Origin: Sediminihaliea albiluteola
Lineage (GTDB): Bacteria > Pseudomonadota > Gammaproteobacteria > Pseudomonadales > Halieaceae
Reading direction: 5' to 3'
DNA length: 64,000 nt
Assembly: GCF_014077625.1 (NCBI RefSeq)
Contig: NZ_JACFXU010000017.1
Location: forward strand, 215,284 to 279,283
In this document: one piece after another, positions 1 to 10,521 of the stretch
Layout: every line of letters starts with the position of its first letter
Numbering within the stretch: position 1 is the stretch's first letter
Notes under the pieces: model-generated
What the model saw: only the letters and a program-made list of their open reading frames with translations
What the model was told of the DNA's origin: nothing
Database searches by the model: none
Made by a program: the position numbers and the translations under genes

Positions 1-581
1 CGTGCCCGACCTTGGCTACCGCGCCAAGCTAGATGGCAGAAGGGCAGCACTAACTCGCTGCTGCCGACTACCAGGACCATGTCGTCCTCGTCTAAGTTGT
101 TCATTAGCTCATAAAGTTTACTGTAGGCTGGCGCCGCTTCGCCAAAGAGCACCACCTTGGGTTTATAGCGCCCTGGAGTGCCTGCGAAGTCAAAGGCTTG
201 GTAGCCCACTGTAAAAATCTCGTTCGTGTCCAAGTTCTGCATTTCAAGCAGACTGCCGTGGATATGACCTACGTTTGTGCTTCCGGCTCGTTCGTGAAGG
301 TCATCAACATTGCTGGTCATTAGCTCAACCTGACCGGGAAAGCTGCGTTGCAGTTCTGCAATGGCTAGGTGGGCGGGGTTGGGCTCAACGTCGGCCAAGG
401 CGCCGCGCCGAGCGTTGTAAAAGCGGTGTACGAGCTCGTAATTTTTAGCGAAGGTGTCGATATGGCAAACATCCTCCACGCGGTGGTTTTCCCACAGGGC
501 GTCTGGGCCGCTGCGGAAAGTGGCTAGACCGGACTCAGCGGAGATACCGGCACCGGTGAAAATAAATAGGCGTCTTGGCAT
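1..581 (-). CDS. Sir2-family NAD-dependent deacylase (sirtuin), 3' end cut by window edge
   Basis: About 193 codons are present, reading off the left edge with no stop. The start ATG encodes MPRRLFIFTGAGIS, containing the GAGIS NAD-binding motif. Other sirtuin motifs follow: SNVDDLHERAG, the catalytic histidine in HIHGS, and VVLFGE. FYNARR supplies the Tyr and Arg that bind acidic acyl groups in class III (SIRT5/CobB-like) enzymes, so desuccinylase/deacetylase activity on protein lysines is likely. Only about 32 residues separate HGS from FGE and none is cysteine, so the usual four-cysteine zinc module is absent. It is divergent from the peptide transporter operon. The family is clear; substrate is inferred. 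Confidence 0.88.
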   Translation of the reverse strand, partial: MPRRLFIFTGAGISAESGLATFRSGPDALWENHRVEDVCHIDTFAKNYELVHRFYNARRGALADVEPNPAHLAIAELQRSFPGQVELMTSNVDDLHERAGSTNVGHIHGSLLEMQNLDTNEIFTVGYQAFDFAGTPGRYKPKVVLFGEAAPAYSKLYELMNNLDEDDMVLVVGSSELVLPFCHLAWRGSQGRA

Positions 582-688
582 GGCTGCTCTCTTGTACGGT
601 GATTGGCCTCAATGCTACTGAGAAGCTTCGCCAAGGGCTAGACAGAAACGCTGGTATTGAGAGGCTTTACAGGCTATCTTTCGGACCC

Positions 689-2335
689 ATGCTGCCTTTC
701 ATATACAAGTTTTTTCTGGTCCCTCTCACTCTACTGATCCTCGTCGGCTGTTCGGCGGGGGAGTCTAATGTCAGTCAGGGTAATCGCGAAGGCATCTTGC
801 ACTTCGGTAATGGCTCTGAGCCCCAGGGGTTGGACCCGCACGTGGTAACTGGGGTTCCCGAGAGCAAGCTGATCGATGCCATGTATGAAGGGCTCACTCG
901 CAAGAACCCCTGGACACTGGAGCCCGAGCCCGGGGCGGCGGCGAGTTGGAGTTTCAGCGAAGATCGCCGTGTGATCACTTTCCAATTGCAGCCCGAAGGG
1001 CGCTGGTCGAACGGCGATCCGGTCACCGCCCATGATTTCGTCTGGTCCTGGCGGCGCGCCTTGAACCCAGCTATGGGCAACCTCTACTCCTATATGCTCT
1101 ACCCGGTGCAGAATGCCGAGGCTTATGCCACTGGCAAGTTGCAAGACCCGGAGCAGCTGGGTGTGAAGGCCTTGGATGACTACACTTTGGAAGTGACTCT
1201 CAGTGAGCCGACACCCTACTTCCTGCAACTGCTGGATCACTACAGTACCTTTGCGGTGCCGCGGCAAGTCATCGAACAGTTCGGTGAGGCCACCGACCGT
1301 TTCACCCGCTGGACTCGGCCCGGCAACATCATCACCAATGGCCCTTTTCGTCTGACTGAATGGAAGCTCAACCGCCGTATTGAGGTAGAGAAAAACCCTT
1401 ATTATTGGGATGCCGATATGGTCCAGCTCAACGGGGTGGTGTTCTACCCCACCGAGAACCTGGTCAGCGAGGAGCGCATGTTCCGCGTCAATCAGCTGCA
1501 CTACACCAACGATGTGCCTCTGGACAAGTTGCCCGCCTATCGCGCGATGCCTGACAGCCCCTTTGTCGAGGCGCCCTACCTAGGCACCTATTTTTACCTG
1601 ATCAACACCGCGCGGCCGCCGCTGGATGATGTGCGGGTGCGCCAGGCCCTCTCCTTAGCCGTGGACCGGGCGAAGTTGGCGCGCAGCGTTATGCACGATC
1701 TGGTCACACCGGCCTGGTCGATTACGCCCCCCGGTACCTTGGGTTACGAGCCGCCAAAACTGTTTGATTACGAGCCCGAGCGGGCCCGAGCCCTGCTAGC
1801 TGAGGCAGGTTACCCTGGCGGAAAGGGTTGGCCAGGGTTTGAGCTGATCTACAACACCAGCGAAAGTCACCGCAAGATAGCGGTGGCGCTGCAGCAAATG
1901 TGGAAAGACGTTCTGGGTATTGAAGTCAGTCTGTCTAACCAAGAGTGGAAGGTCTACCTCGACTCGGTCTCGGAAATGAACTTCGACGTGGCCCGCCGGG
2001 GCTGGGTCGGTGACTACGTCGACCCGAACAACTTTCTCGACCTCTATCTCAGCGATGGTGGTAATAACAATACCGGCTTTGCCGATCCCGACTATGACCA
2101 GATGATTCTGGAGCGGGCGCCCCAGGCACAGGACCGGGAGGAGCGTTTCCGCATATTTTTTGAAGCCGAGACTCGGCTGATGGAGGAAATGCCGATCATT
2201 CCCATTTATACCTACGCCAGCAAGCACCTGAAGCATCCCAGCGTGAAGGGCCTGCCGAGTAATCTGATGGATTTTGTGAACTTCAAATACATCCGTCTAG
2301 AGCCGGTGGAAGTGCAAGAGTTCGAGGTGCCCTGA
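689..2335 (+). CDS. oppA: Peptide ABC transporter substrate-binding lipoprotein (OppA-like)
   Basis: Extracytoplasmic solute-binding protein family 5, 548 aa. It captures oligopeptides in the periplasm and delivers them to the permeases encoded downstream. An upstream in-frame codon at 575 is possible, but ATG 689 puts a lipoprotein signal directly at the N-terminus: hydrophobic stretch, lipobox LVGC, mature Cys about residue 21. The mature protein carries the family landmarks GSEPQGLDPH near the start, WSNGDPVTAHDFVWSWRRA and NGPFRLTEW. It is the first gene of a four-gene operon, with 2 nt to the first permease. Exact ligand (peptide, murein peptide or opine-like) cannot be read from sequence. 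Confidence 0.9.
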   Translation: MLPFIYKFFLVPLTLLILVGCSAGESNVSQGNREGILHFGNGSEPQGLDPHVVTGVPESKLIDAMYEGLTRKNPWTLEPEPGAAASWSFSEDRRVITFQLQPEGRWSNGDPVTAHDFVWSWRRALNPAMGNLYSYMLYPVQNAEAYATGKLQDPEQLGVKALDDYTLEVTLSEPTPYFLQLLDHYSTFAVPRQVIEQFGEATDRFTRWTRPGNIITNGPFRLTEWKLNRRIEVEKNPYYWDADMVQLNGVVFYPTENLVSEERMFRVNQLHYTNDVPLDKLPAYRAMPDSPFVEAPYLGTYFYLINTARPPLDDVRVRQALSLAVDRAKLARSVMHDLVTPAWSITPPGTLGYEPPKLFDYEPERARALLAEAGYPGGKGWPGFELIYNTSESHRKIAVALQQMWKDVLGIEVSLSNQEWKVYLDSVSEMNFDVARRGWVGDYVDPNNFLDLYLSDGGNNNTGFADPDYDQMILERAPQAQDREERFRIFFEAETRLMEEMPIIPIYTYASKHLKHPSVKGLPSNLMDFVNFKYIRLEPVEVQEFEVP

Positions 2336-2337
2336 AT

Positions 2338-3270
2338 ATGTGGAAGTTCATAGCCAGTCGCCTGTTGCAGGCGGTGCCGGTGATCCTCGCGGTGATCACG
2401 GTGACTTTCTTCCTGGTGCGGATTGCGCCGGGCGGGCCCTTCGATAGCGAGAAAGCGGTGATCCCCGAGGTGAAGGCGGCCCTAGAGGCCCAGTATCGTC
2501 TCGACCAACCCCTGTTTCAGCAGTACTTGGCCTACTTGGGTGATCTGGCCCAAGGAGAGCTAGGGCCTTCCTTCAAGTACCCCGGGCGCAGCGTCAATGA
2601 GCTGATTGCCGCGGGCTTGCCGGCGACCGCAGAATTGGGGCTTTACGCCCTGCTAGTGGCGGTCTGCATCGGCGGTGTGGCCGGGGTGCTCGCCTCGCTC
2701 AAACCGAATACGGCCCAGGATTACATTCCCATGTCGCTGGCCATGATTGGCATTTGTATGCCCACTTTTTTGCTGGGTCCACTGCTGGTGCTGCTGTTTG
2801 GCATACAATTGGAGTGGCTGCCAGTCTCCGGCTGGGGCGAGATGCCCGGAGACAAGTTGTTGCCCAGTCTGACACTCGGTGCTGCCTACGCCGCCTATGT
2901 GGCGCGTCTCAGTCGGGCGGGGATGCTCGAAGTGCTATCTCAAGACTATATTCGCACTGCCCGCGCCAAGGGGCTCCCCGAGTGGCAGGTGATCACCCGC
3001 CACGCTCTGCGCGGGGGCTTGATGCCGGTGGTGACCTTTCTGGGGCCGGCCTTCGCCGGTCTGTTGGCGGGCTCTTTTGTGGTGGAAACGATTTTTCAGA
3101 TTCCCGGTTTGGGCCGCTTCTACGTCCAGGCCGCTTTTAATCGCGACTACACGATGATTCTTGGCACCACCGTGTTCCTATCCACCCTGATTGTCTTGTT
3201 TAACTTGGCCTCCGATGTGCTTGCAGCTTGGTTGAACCCGCGCCTGCGCAGCCAGTTTGGGGAGGCTTGA
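2338..3270 (+). CDS. oppB: Peptide ABC transporter permease (OppB-like)
   Basis: Inner-membrane permease, 310 aa, with an N-terminal membrane segment (LLQAVPVILAVITVTFFLVR) followed by the short exported region typical of OppB/DppB and five further helices. The EAA loop that docks the ATPase is visible as YIRTARAKGLPEWQVITRHALR, with the conserved ARAKG core. The length matches the family. The ATG lies 2 nt after the binding-protein stop, so translation is probably coupled. It pairs with the second permease directly downstream to form the transmembrane channel. Confidence 0.92.
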   Translation: MWKFIASRLLQAVPVILAVITVTFFLVRIAPGGPFDSEKAVIPEVKAALEAQYRLDQPLFQQYLAYLGDLAQGELGPSFKYPGRSVNELIAAGLPATAELGLYALLVAVCIGGVAGVLASLKPNTAQDYIPMSLAMIGICMPTFLLGPLLVLLFGIQLEWLPVSGWGEMPGDKLLPSLTLGAAYAAYVARLSRAGMLEVLSQDYIRTARAKGLPEWQVITRHALRGGLMPVVTFLGPAFAGLLAGSFVVETIFQIPGLGRFYVQAAFNRDYTMILGTTVFLSTLIVLFNLASDVLAAWLNPRLRSQFGEA

Positions 3271-3272
3271 AA

Positions 3273-4157
3273 ATGAATGAACCGATCTTGGCAGTCGGCA
3301 GCGTAGAGCAGGGTACCTCCCTGTGGAAAGATGCCTGGATTCGACTGCGTCGTAATCGCTTGGCACTGTTCGGGCTAGTGCTGCTGGTCAGCTTCGTGAT
3401 CCTGGCCCTGCTGACGCCTTGGATTGCGCCTTACGCCTACGATGACCAGAACCTAGATTTGGGCGCTAGCCCACCCTCGGCTGCGCACTGGCTGGGCACT
3501 GATATATTTGGCCGCGATCTACTGACGCAGATTCTCTACGGTGGGCGTATTTCGCTGGCCGTGGGTTTTGTTGCTACCTCGGTGGCGCTGCTGATTGGGG
3601 TCACTTGGGGCGCGGTGGCAGGCTATGTCGGCGGCCGAGTAGATGCGGTGATGATGCGCCTAGTAGATATTTTGTACGCGCTGCCCTTCATGATTTTTAT
3701 TGTGCTGTTGATGGTGGTGTTCGGGCGCAATCTACTGCTGCTATTTCTGGCTATTGGCGCGGTGGAATGGTTGACCATGGCGCGCATCATGCGCGGGCAG
3801 GTGCAGACATTGCGACAGCAGGAGTTTGTTGAGGCGGCGATATCCTTAGGCCTGTCCCCGGTAACGATCATCTGGCGTCACTTGGTTCCCAATGCTCTCG
3901 GTCCCATCATTGTCTACACCACTCTGACTATACCTAGCGTCATGTTGCTGGAAGCCTTTCTCAGCTTCCTTGGCCTGGGGGTGCAACCGCCCCAGACCTC
4001 TTGGGGGCTGCTGATTTCTTATGGCGCGGAGACTATGGAGGAATACCCTTGGCTGTTAATCTTCCCGGGGATGGCCCTCACCCTGACTCTGTTCGCCCTT
4101 AACTTTCTCGGCGACGGCCTGCGCGATGCGCTGGACGTGCGCGGCTCCACGGACTGA
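3273..4157 (+). CDS. oppC: Peptide ABC transporter permease (OppC-like)
   Basis: Second permease, 294 aa. The reading frame extends upstream to 3228, but ATG 3273 is preceded by GGGGAGG at good spacing and lies 2 nt after the oppB stop, so it is preferred. The N-terminus has the OppC pattern WIRLRRNRLALFGL followed by a membrane helix and the LGTDIFGRDL motif. The EAA-type loop EFVEAAISLGLSPVTIIWRHL lies near residue 180-200. With OppB it forms the heterodimeric channel for peptides. Confidence 0.92.
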   Translation: MNEPILAVGSVEQGTSLWKDAWIRLRRNRLALFGLVLLVSFVILALLTPWIAPYAYDDQNLDLGASPPSAAHWLGTDIFGRDLLTQILYGGRISLAVGFVATSVALLIGVTWGAVAGYVGGRVDAVMMRLVDILYALPFMIFIVLLMVVFGRNLLLLFLAIGAVEWLTMARIMRGQVQTLRQQEFVEAAISLGLSPVTIIWRHLVPNALGPIIVYTTLTIPSVMLLEAFLSFLGLGVQPPQTSWGLLISYGAETMEEYPWLLIFPGMALTLTLFALNFLGDGLRDALDVRGSTD

Positions 4158-4162
4158 TCGCC

Positions 4163-5749
<1,587 letters not shown>

Positions 5750-5854
5750 ACCCCGGCACAGGCGCTTGGTGAGGCAGCGCATTGGGCCCAAGCGACCAGT
5801 CTCACATTGAACTGTCTGCTACCACAGGCATGTCTATCGCCAGGTGCTTGACCA

Positions 5855-6544
5855 TCAGTGTTCAGCTGCTGGGGTAGCTGCTGATTCGTCGACTTGAGTG
5901 ATTTGATCGCTGTAATATTGGTCGAAGTTTTTGAATTTTTCACTGTTGTGACCGCAGCAGCGAATGCTTCCTGACTTGATATCATACACCCAGCCGTGGA
6001 CTTGGATTCGACCCATAGCTAGTTTCGCAGCCACTACCGGATGAGTGCGCAAATGCTGTACTTGCTGCTGCACGTTTTCCTCAATAGCTTCATTCAGGTA
6101 CTTACTGTCTAAGGAAGTTTCACTGGGAATGCTGTGACGCTCCCTGATGATCTCCATGGCTGAGCGACAGTGCCCTAGCCACTCCTTGACGTGGGGCAGG
6201 CCTTTTAGTGCCGGTATGTCCAGTGCGCCTTTGATGGCTCCGCAATCGGTGTGACCGCAGACAATGATGTGGCGAACGCCCAGAACGGCAACGGCGTATT
6301 CGATGGAAGCAGTCATACTTCCGGTTTCATTGCTGTGCGGCGGGATGACGTTACCGGCGTTTCGACAAATGAACAGGTCGCCGGGATTAGAGCCTGTGAG
6401 CATATTCGGGTCGATGCGGGAGTCCGAACAGGTAACAAACATCACATCCGGATTCTGGCTGTTGGCCAGAGCACCGAATAGGTCTTTGTGCTCCGGATAT
6501 ACGTTTTTTTGAAAGTTCAGTACACCGCGAATAATGTGATCCAT
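5855..6544 (-). CDS. Beta-class carbonic anhydrase
   Basis: 229 aa from ATG 6544, which has GGAG five bases upstream; a TTG eight codons earlier is a weaker start. It interconverts CO2 and bicarbonate in the cytoplasm. Zinc ligands of the beta class are in place: C39 with the D41/R43 dyad in CSDSR, then H98 and C101 in GHTDC. The length and the RNAGNVIPPH segment fit the Can/CynT group, about 220 aa. It is a single-gene unit, convergent with the peptide transporter operon. There is no cyanase neighbour, so a role in general CO2/bicarbonate balance is more likely than cyanate metabolism. Confidence 0.93.
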   Translation of the reverse strand: MDHIIRGVLNFQKNVYPEHKDLFGALANSQNPDVMFVTCSDSRIDPNMLTGSNPGDLFICRNAGNVIPPHSNETGSMTASIEYAVAVLGVRHIIVCGHTDCGAIKGALDIPALKGLPHVKEWLGHCRSAMEIIRERHSIPSETSLDSKYLNEAIEENVQQQVQHLRTHPVVAAKLAMGRIQVHGWVYDIKSGSIRCCGHNSEKFKNFDQYYSDQITQVDESAATPAAEH

Positions 6545-6888
6545 TGTGACTCCATCTGCCTGGCTCAATTAACACCGCCCCGTAAGGTATTAATCCGGAT
6601 CGGAAAGCTGGCGTATGAGAACACATATCGTTACCCACTGGCTAGCTTGCAAAGTTGTATTCAATCCACGCCATGCCCTAGCGAAAAATAGGGTTCATAA
6701 AAGGCAGCAAGTATTTTTCTGTAGCTAAAGCTGCACTGCGCCATGTTCAGCAGAGCAAATTATGCTGACTACCGCCGGGCAGAAAAACTGGAAATGGCAG
6801 GGCAATTCCCTGAGACTGTCTGTTGCATAGTGATGGAGTACTGGTGCCGCTGATGGCAAGAGCGGGCCGGTGAACACGAGGAGCAGTG
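6545..6888. other. Intergenic stretch between divergent genes
   Basis: About 340 bp separates the carbonic anhydrase start (minus strand) from the thioesterase start (plus strand). It must hold both promoters. I see no convincing ORF, tRNA, terminator or repeat in it. Confidence 0.5.
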
Positions 6889-7281
6889 ATGAAATTCTAT
6901 TCTCGCAAGTGGGTTAAGCCCGAGGACCTCAACCCTAATGGCAGTCTATTTGGCGGCCAATTGCTTAGCTGGATTGATGAAGAATCTGTGATCTTTACCA
7001 TCTGCCAGCTGGGTCAGGGTCGCCATCTGGTCACCAAGTTCATGTCGGAGATTAACTTTGTTAGTTCGGCGCGACTGGGTGATGTCATTGAGATGGGGGT
7101 GGAGTTCACCGCCTCTGGGCGCACCTCAGTCACCTTGCGCGCCGAGGTGCGCAACAAGATTACCAAGCAGACCATCATCTCTATCGATCGTATTGTGTTT
7201 GTTAATCTCGATGAAGAGGGCCGCCCTGCGCCCCATGGTTTGCAGTGGCCCGTTAATGATGCAAACGACTCAAAGGACTGA
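6889..7281 (+). CDS. Acyl-CoA thioesterase, hotdog fold (YciA-like)
   Basis: 130 aa. ATG 6889 follows GAGGAG at normal spacing; a GTG directly before it is a poorer start. The protein has the single-hotdog thioesterase layout: PEDLNPNGSLFGGQLLSWIDE with the catalytic region NxxGxxFGG, then KFMSEINFVSSARLGD and the beta-strand block GRTSVTLRAEV. It hydrolyses fatty acyl-CoA to free acid and CoA in the cytoplasm and normally assembles as a hexamer. It stands alone on the plus strand. Family assignment is firm; chain-length preference is not readable. Confidence 0.85.
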   Translation: MKFYSRKWVKPEDLNPNGSLFGGQLLSWIDEESVIFTICQLGQGRHLVTKFMSEINFVSSARLGDVIEMGVEFTASGRTSVTLRAEVRNKITKQTIISIDRIVFVNLDEEGRPAPHGLQWPVNDANDSKD

Positions 7282-7405
7282 GTCATAAGTGGCAAGGTCA
7301 TGAATGCCTTTGTCTGTCAGCGATCAAGCGCTGCTGCAAGTTGGCTTTTATAAGCTGCTGAGGTAATAGTAGATAAATTCTTTAAACAACAGCAGTGAGT
7401 TACTT

Positions 7406-8659
7406 ATGTCGTCAGGCAAGTCAAAGCATCAGAGTGTTTTGTCAGAGGCATACTTCAAGCGGATCTCTGAGGCACTAGCCAATGCTGGAGTGCATCAGCC
7501 CACGCTGGTGATTGATAAGGCGCATTTAGATCACAATTTAGTAGCGGTTAAAGCCATTACAGAGCGTGGCTTTGATTTTCGCATAGTTGCTAAATCCCTA
7601 CCTTCAGTTCCCATGCTCAATTATCTCATGAGCTCAGCGAACACAAAGCGACTGATGAGTTTTCATATGCCATTTTTAAAACATGTGGCAGAGAATATTC
7701 CCAGTGCTGAAATACTGATGGGAAAGCCGATGCCCGTAGCCGCGGTAGAGTCATTTTATCAATCGATAGAAAAGCGACATGGACCATCTGCTTTATTCGA
7801 CCCTGAGACACAATTACAGTGGCTGATTGATAGCTATGAGCGAGCTGAGCAGTATGCAGCGCTGGCGGAAAAGCTGAACATCAAAATGCGCATCAGTTTG
7901 GAAATCGATGTTGGATTACACCGTGGTGGTTTTAGTGATAAGCGCAGCTTCGAAGATGCGCTCAAGTTCATTAAAAAGGATAAACACTTAGAGCTATCAG
8001 GTTTGCTAGGTTACGAAGCCCACATCACCAAGGTGCCAAGTATTGTTGGAGGTTACAAAAAAGCCTTTGATCAAGCCTGGAGTACTTATCAATCCTATGT
8101 CGATTCTATTGTATCGCTTTATGGTGAAGCTGCTCTGCAGGACTTAGTACTCAACACTGCAGGTAGCACAACTTATCCCTTGTACACCAAGACGGGCTTA
8201 ATGAATGAGCTGGCAACCGCCTCTGCATTAGTAAAGCCCACGGACTTTGATGTGTTTACGCTCGATCATCATTTGCCCGCTGCCTTTATTGCGGCGCCAG
8301 TGTTGAAAGTAGTGAAGGATCCAGAATTACCTGCAGCCAAAACTTTGTCACGCTTGATGCATCGAGTGGGTTTGCTGCCCAGAAAGGCTTGTTTTATTTA
8401 CGGAGGAAATTGGTTGGCTGAGCCCTGCTATCCCGCGGGATCAAAACGAGCGAATATCTTGGGGCACTCGAGTAACCAAGAAATGTATGAGCTAAAAGTC
8501 AGTGATGATCTGCAAGTAGATGATTTTATGTATTTTAGGCCTAGGCAAAGTGAGGCGGTATTTTTACAGTTTGGAGATATTGCGCTTTATGACAATGGCG
8601 AAATCGTTGACTGGTGGCCAGTATTTGACCAAGAGCCGCTGAGAAAACCCGACTATTAG
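7406..8659 (+). CDS. PLP-dependent amino-acid deaminase/aldolase of the alanine racemase fold (D-threonine aldolase-like)
   Basis: 417 aa. An N-terminal alanine-racemase-type TIM barrel has the PLP lysine at K63 in FRIVAKSLPS. TLVIDKAHLDHN before it matches strand 1 of fold-type III PLP enzymes. The C-terminal part carries the D-serine dehydratase/D-threonine aldolase-like domain, with H and C residues near the end (GHSSNQE, YFRPRQSEAVFLQFG). It probably acts on a D- or beta-hydroxy amino acid. The DUF819 membrane protein follows 28 nt later and is likely its partner. By eye, this gene and the next are A+T-richer than their neighbours, a possible sign of transfer. Substrate unknown. Confidence 0.8.
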   Translation: MSSGKSKHQSVLSEAYFKRISEALANAGVHQPTLVIDKAHLDHNLVAVKAITERGFDFRIVAKSLPSVPMLNYLMSSANTKRLMSFHMPFLKHVAENIPSAEILMGKPMPVAAVESFYQSIEKRHGPSALFDPETQLQWLIDSYERAEQYAALAEKLNIKMRISLEIDVGLHRGGFSDKRSFEDALKFIKKDKHLELSGLLGYEAHITKVPSIVGGYKKAFDQAWSTYQSYVDSIVSLYGEAALQDLVLNTAGSTTYPLYTKTGLMNELATASALVKPTDFDVFTLDHHLPAAFIAAPVLKVVKDPELPAAKTLSRLMHRVGLLPRKACFIYGGNWLAEPCYPAGSKRANILGHSSNQEMYELKVSDDLQVDDFMYFRPRQSEAVFLQFGDIALYDNGEIVDWWPVFDQEPLRKPDY

Positions 8660-8687
8660 AATTTAAAAATAATAAGAGCTAACAAGC

Positions 8688-9869
8688 ATGGCATTAGCAT
8701 TGTTTTATCTTGTGTTTCCCGTCTTATTAATTGCCTTGTGCCAGCGCTTTAGTGTTTTAGAGAAAGTGGGCGTAGTTGTGCTCTCCTTTGCGGCCGGTAT
8801 CGCGCTGGCCATGATGGTCGATCTGTCAGTGATATTTCCACGCCAAACAGTCACTTCAGTTCAAAGCAGTATTTCTGAACTCAGTATTGCCATTGCACTA
8901 CCCTTACTGCTGTTTTCAATTAATGTGAAAGCGGCCTTAAACATGGCCGGTGATACCCTTAAAGGCATGGCTTTGGCTTTACTGTCAGTGGTAATAGTCA
9001 GCACTCTTGGGGCAGTGTTGTTCTCTGGCCAGCTAGACAATATTTGGCAGATTGCGGGTATGTCGGTTGGCGCCTATACGGGTGGTGGCCCCAATATGGC
9101 TGCGATCAAAACAGCGATAGATGGAGATCATTCAGTTTTTTTAACAATGGCAACTTACGATCTGATTTTTTCTGCCATGTATTTGATCTTTGTAATGACC
9201 ATAGCGCAAAAATTATTTGCGCTGTTCTTAAAGCCTTATAAAGCTAAGAATCAATCTCAAGAGCTTGATTATGCAGGTATGGAGCATATGGCTGATGAAA
9301 GTGCTCTGGCCTATAAAAAACTCATTGAGCCAAAGCAGCTATCACAAACAGCTTTGGGCTTGATTTGCTCATTATTGGTGGTCGCTGTATCGGTGCTTGT
9401 AGCGAGCTTATTACCAGGGTCGCTGATATCTGTGATGACTATTATTCTTATAACGACCATGGGGCTTGCAGCTTCATTTATTCCTAGACTGCGTGCCTTA
9501 AGTAATAGTTTTCAGCTTGGTATGTACTTTATTTTAGTGTTCTGTTTTACAACGGGCACCATGATAGATACCACTATCCTCTCTAATATCGATATGTCAT
9601 TAGCGGCGTATATTAGCTTTATCTTAGTGGGCTCTTTGTGTTTGCAGGCGGTATTGTGCAAGTTTGCCAAGATTGATACCGACACATTTTTAATCACTTC
9701 TTCAGCTGCGATCATGTCAGTACCCTTTGTGCCGGTTATTGCCGGAGCACTTAAAAACAGGGAAATTCTCTTGCCAGGTTTTGCCGCTGCCATACTCGGC
9801 TATGCAGTGGGAAATTATTTGGGGATAGTGGTGGCGAATATCACTCGCTGGCTAGTCTCTGTTATGTAA
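8688..9869 (+). CDS. DUF819-family multi-spanning membrane protein (putative carboxylate/amino-acid transporter)
   Basis: 393 aa, nearly all hydrophobic, with about ten membrane helices and a charged cytoplasmic loop near residues 185-215. The helix hairpin with GAYTGGGPNMAAIKTA matches the glycine-rich signature of DUF819/YjcL-type proteins (AYTGGSxNxxA). The family resembles sodium-coupled carboxylate carriers but is not functionally established. It sits 28 nt behind the PLP enzyme, so the pair may import and degrade an amino acid. A+T-rich like its partner. Confidence 0.8.
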   Translation: MALALFYLVFPVLLIALCQRFSVLEKVGVVVLSFAAGIALAMMVDLSVIFPRQTVTSVQSSISELSIAIALPLLLFSINVKAALNMAGDTLKGMALALLSVVIVSTLGAVLFSGQLDNIWQIAGMSVGAYTGGGPNMAAIKTAIDGDHSVFLTMATYDLIFSAMYLIFVMTIAQKLFALFLKPYKAKNQSQELDYAGMEHMADESALAYKKLIEPKQLSQTALGLICSLLVVAVSVLVASLLPGSLISVMTIILITTMGLAASFIPRLRALSNSFQLGMYFILVFCFTTGTMIDTTILSNIDMSLAAYISFILVGSLCLQAVLCKFAKIDTDTFLITSSAAIMSVPFVPVIAGALKNREILLPGFAAAILGYAVGNYLGIVVANITRWLVSVM

Positions 9870-10102
9870 AGTGGTGGCGCTTAATTCATTGGAACTTAGC
9901 GCTCGCTACTTAGAGTCTCCTTGTTCAATATCACAGGAGGCACAGGCTGTATTGCTAAGTCAGAAAGCTTAGGATTTTTCTTAGTTTTTGAGTAAGATGG
10001 CGTCCTTTTTGAGGCAATTACAGAGCCGTTGATACGGCTCGGCACATGCCGTGGTCCTTTGTGAGTTGCCCAGCCCTTAACTATTACTGTTCGGAGTCCC
10101 CT

Positions 10103-10438
10103 ATGAGTGAATTGCCCCCTTGCCCAAAATGTAGCTCTCCCTATGCCTACCAGGATGCTGCCATGTTGGTGTGCCCTGAGTGCGGCCATGAATGGATTGA
10201 AGGTGAGGCGCCGGCGGATGATGAGCCTCAGTTCCGAGATGCAAATGGCAATGTGCTGCAGGATGGTGACACGGTAACGGTTATTAAAGACCTGAAAGTT
10301 AAAGGCTCTTCCTCTGTTGTTAAGGTGGGCACGCGGGTCAAAAACATCCGCTTAGTTGAGGGTGATCACGATATCGACTGCAAAATTGATGGTATCGGGC
10401 CGATGAAGCTCAAGTCGGAATTTGTGAAAAAGGCTTAA
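10103..10438 (+). CDS. yjdM: YjdM/PhnA-family zinc-ribbon protein
   Basis: 111 aa from ATG 10103 ([10 protein letters not shown]). The longer frame from 10046 lacks similarity and is not used. The N-terminal zinc ribbon has CPKC and CPEC pairs at about residues 7-10 and 26-29. The C-terminal PhnA domain follows ([37 protein letters not shown]). The family was once linked to phosphonate use, but its biochemical role is unproven. No phn genes are nearby. Confidence 0.92.
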   Translation: MSELPPCPKCSSPYAYQDAAMLVCPECGHEWIEGEAPADDEPQFRDANGNVLQDGDTVTVIKDLKVKGSSSVVKVGTRVKNIRLVEGDHDIDCKIDGIGPMKLKSEFVKKA

Positions 10439-10445
10439 GCCTAGG

Positions 10446-10476
10446 GGCCGCCCCGTCGCCGTGGCTTAAGGCGGCC
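10446..10476. terminator. Hairpin after yjdM, possible terminator
   Basis: GGCCGCC (10446-10452) is repeated inverted as GGCGGCC (10470-10476), eight bases after the yjdM stop and between it and the convergent epmB. No run of T follows on either strand, so intrinsic termination is uncertain. Confidence 0.35.
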
Positions 10477-10521
10477 GATTGAAAGCGCTTAGTCAGCCTA
10501 GAACGCTGAGGCGCTCAGGGC

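Noticed and set aside
2-214. 70-aa ORF on the plus strand at the left edge
   Set aside because: Antisense to the clear sirtuin reading frame on the minus strand; no ribosome site or conserved motif.
731-1501. 256-aa ORF on the minus strand
   Set aside because: Shadow of the oppA-like gene; high-GC codon usage leaves long antisense frames.
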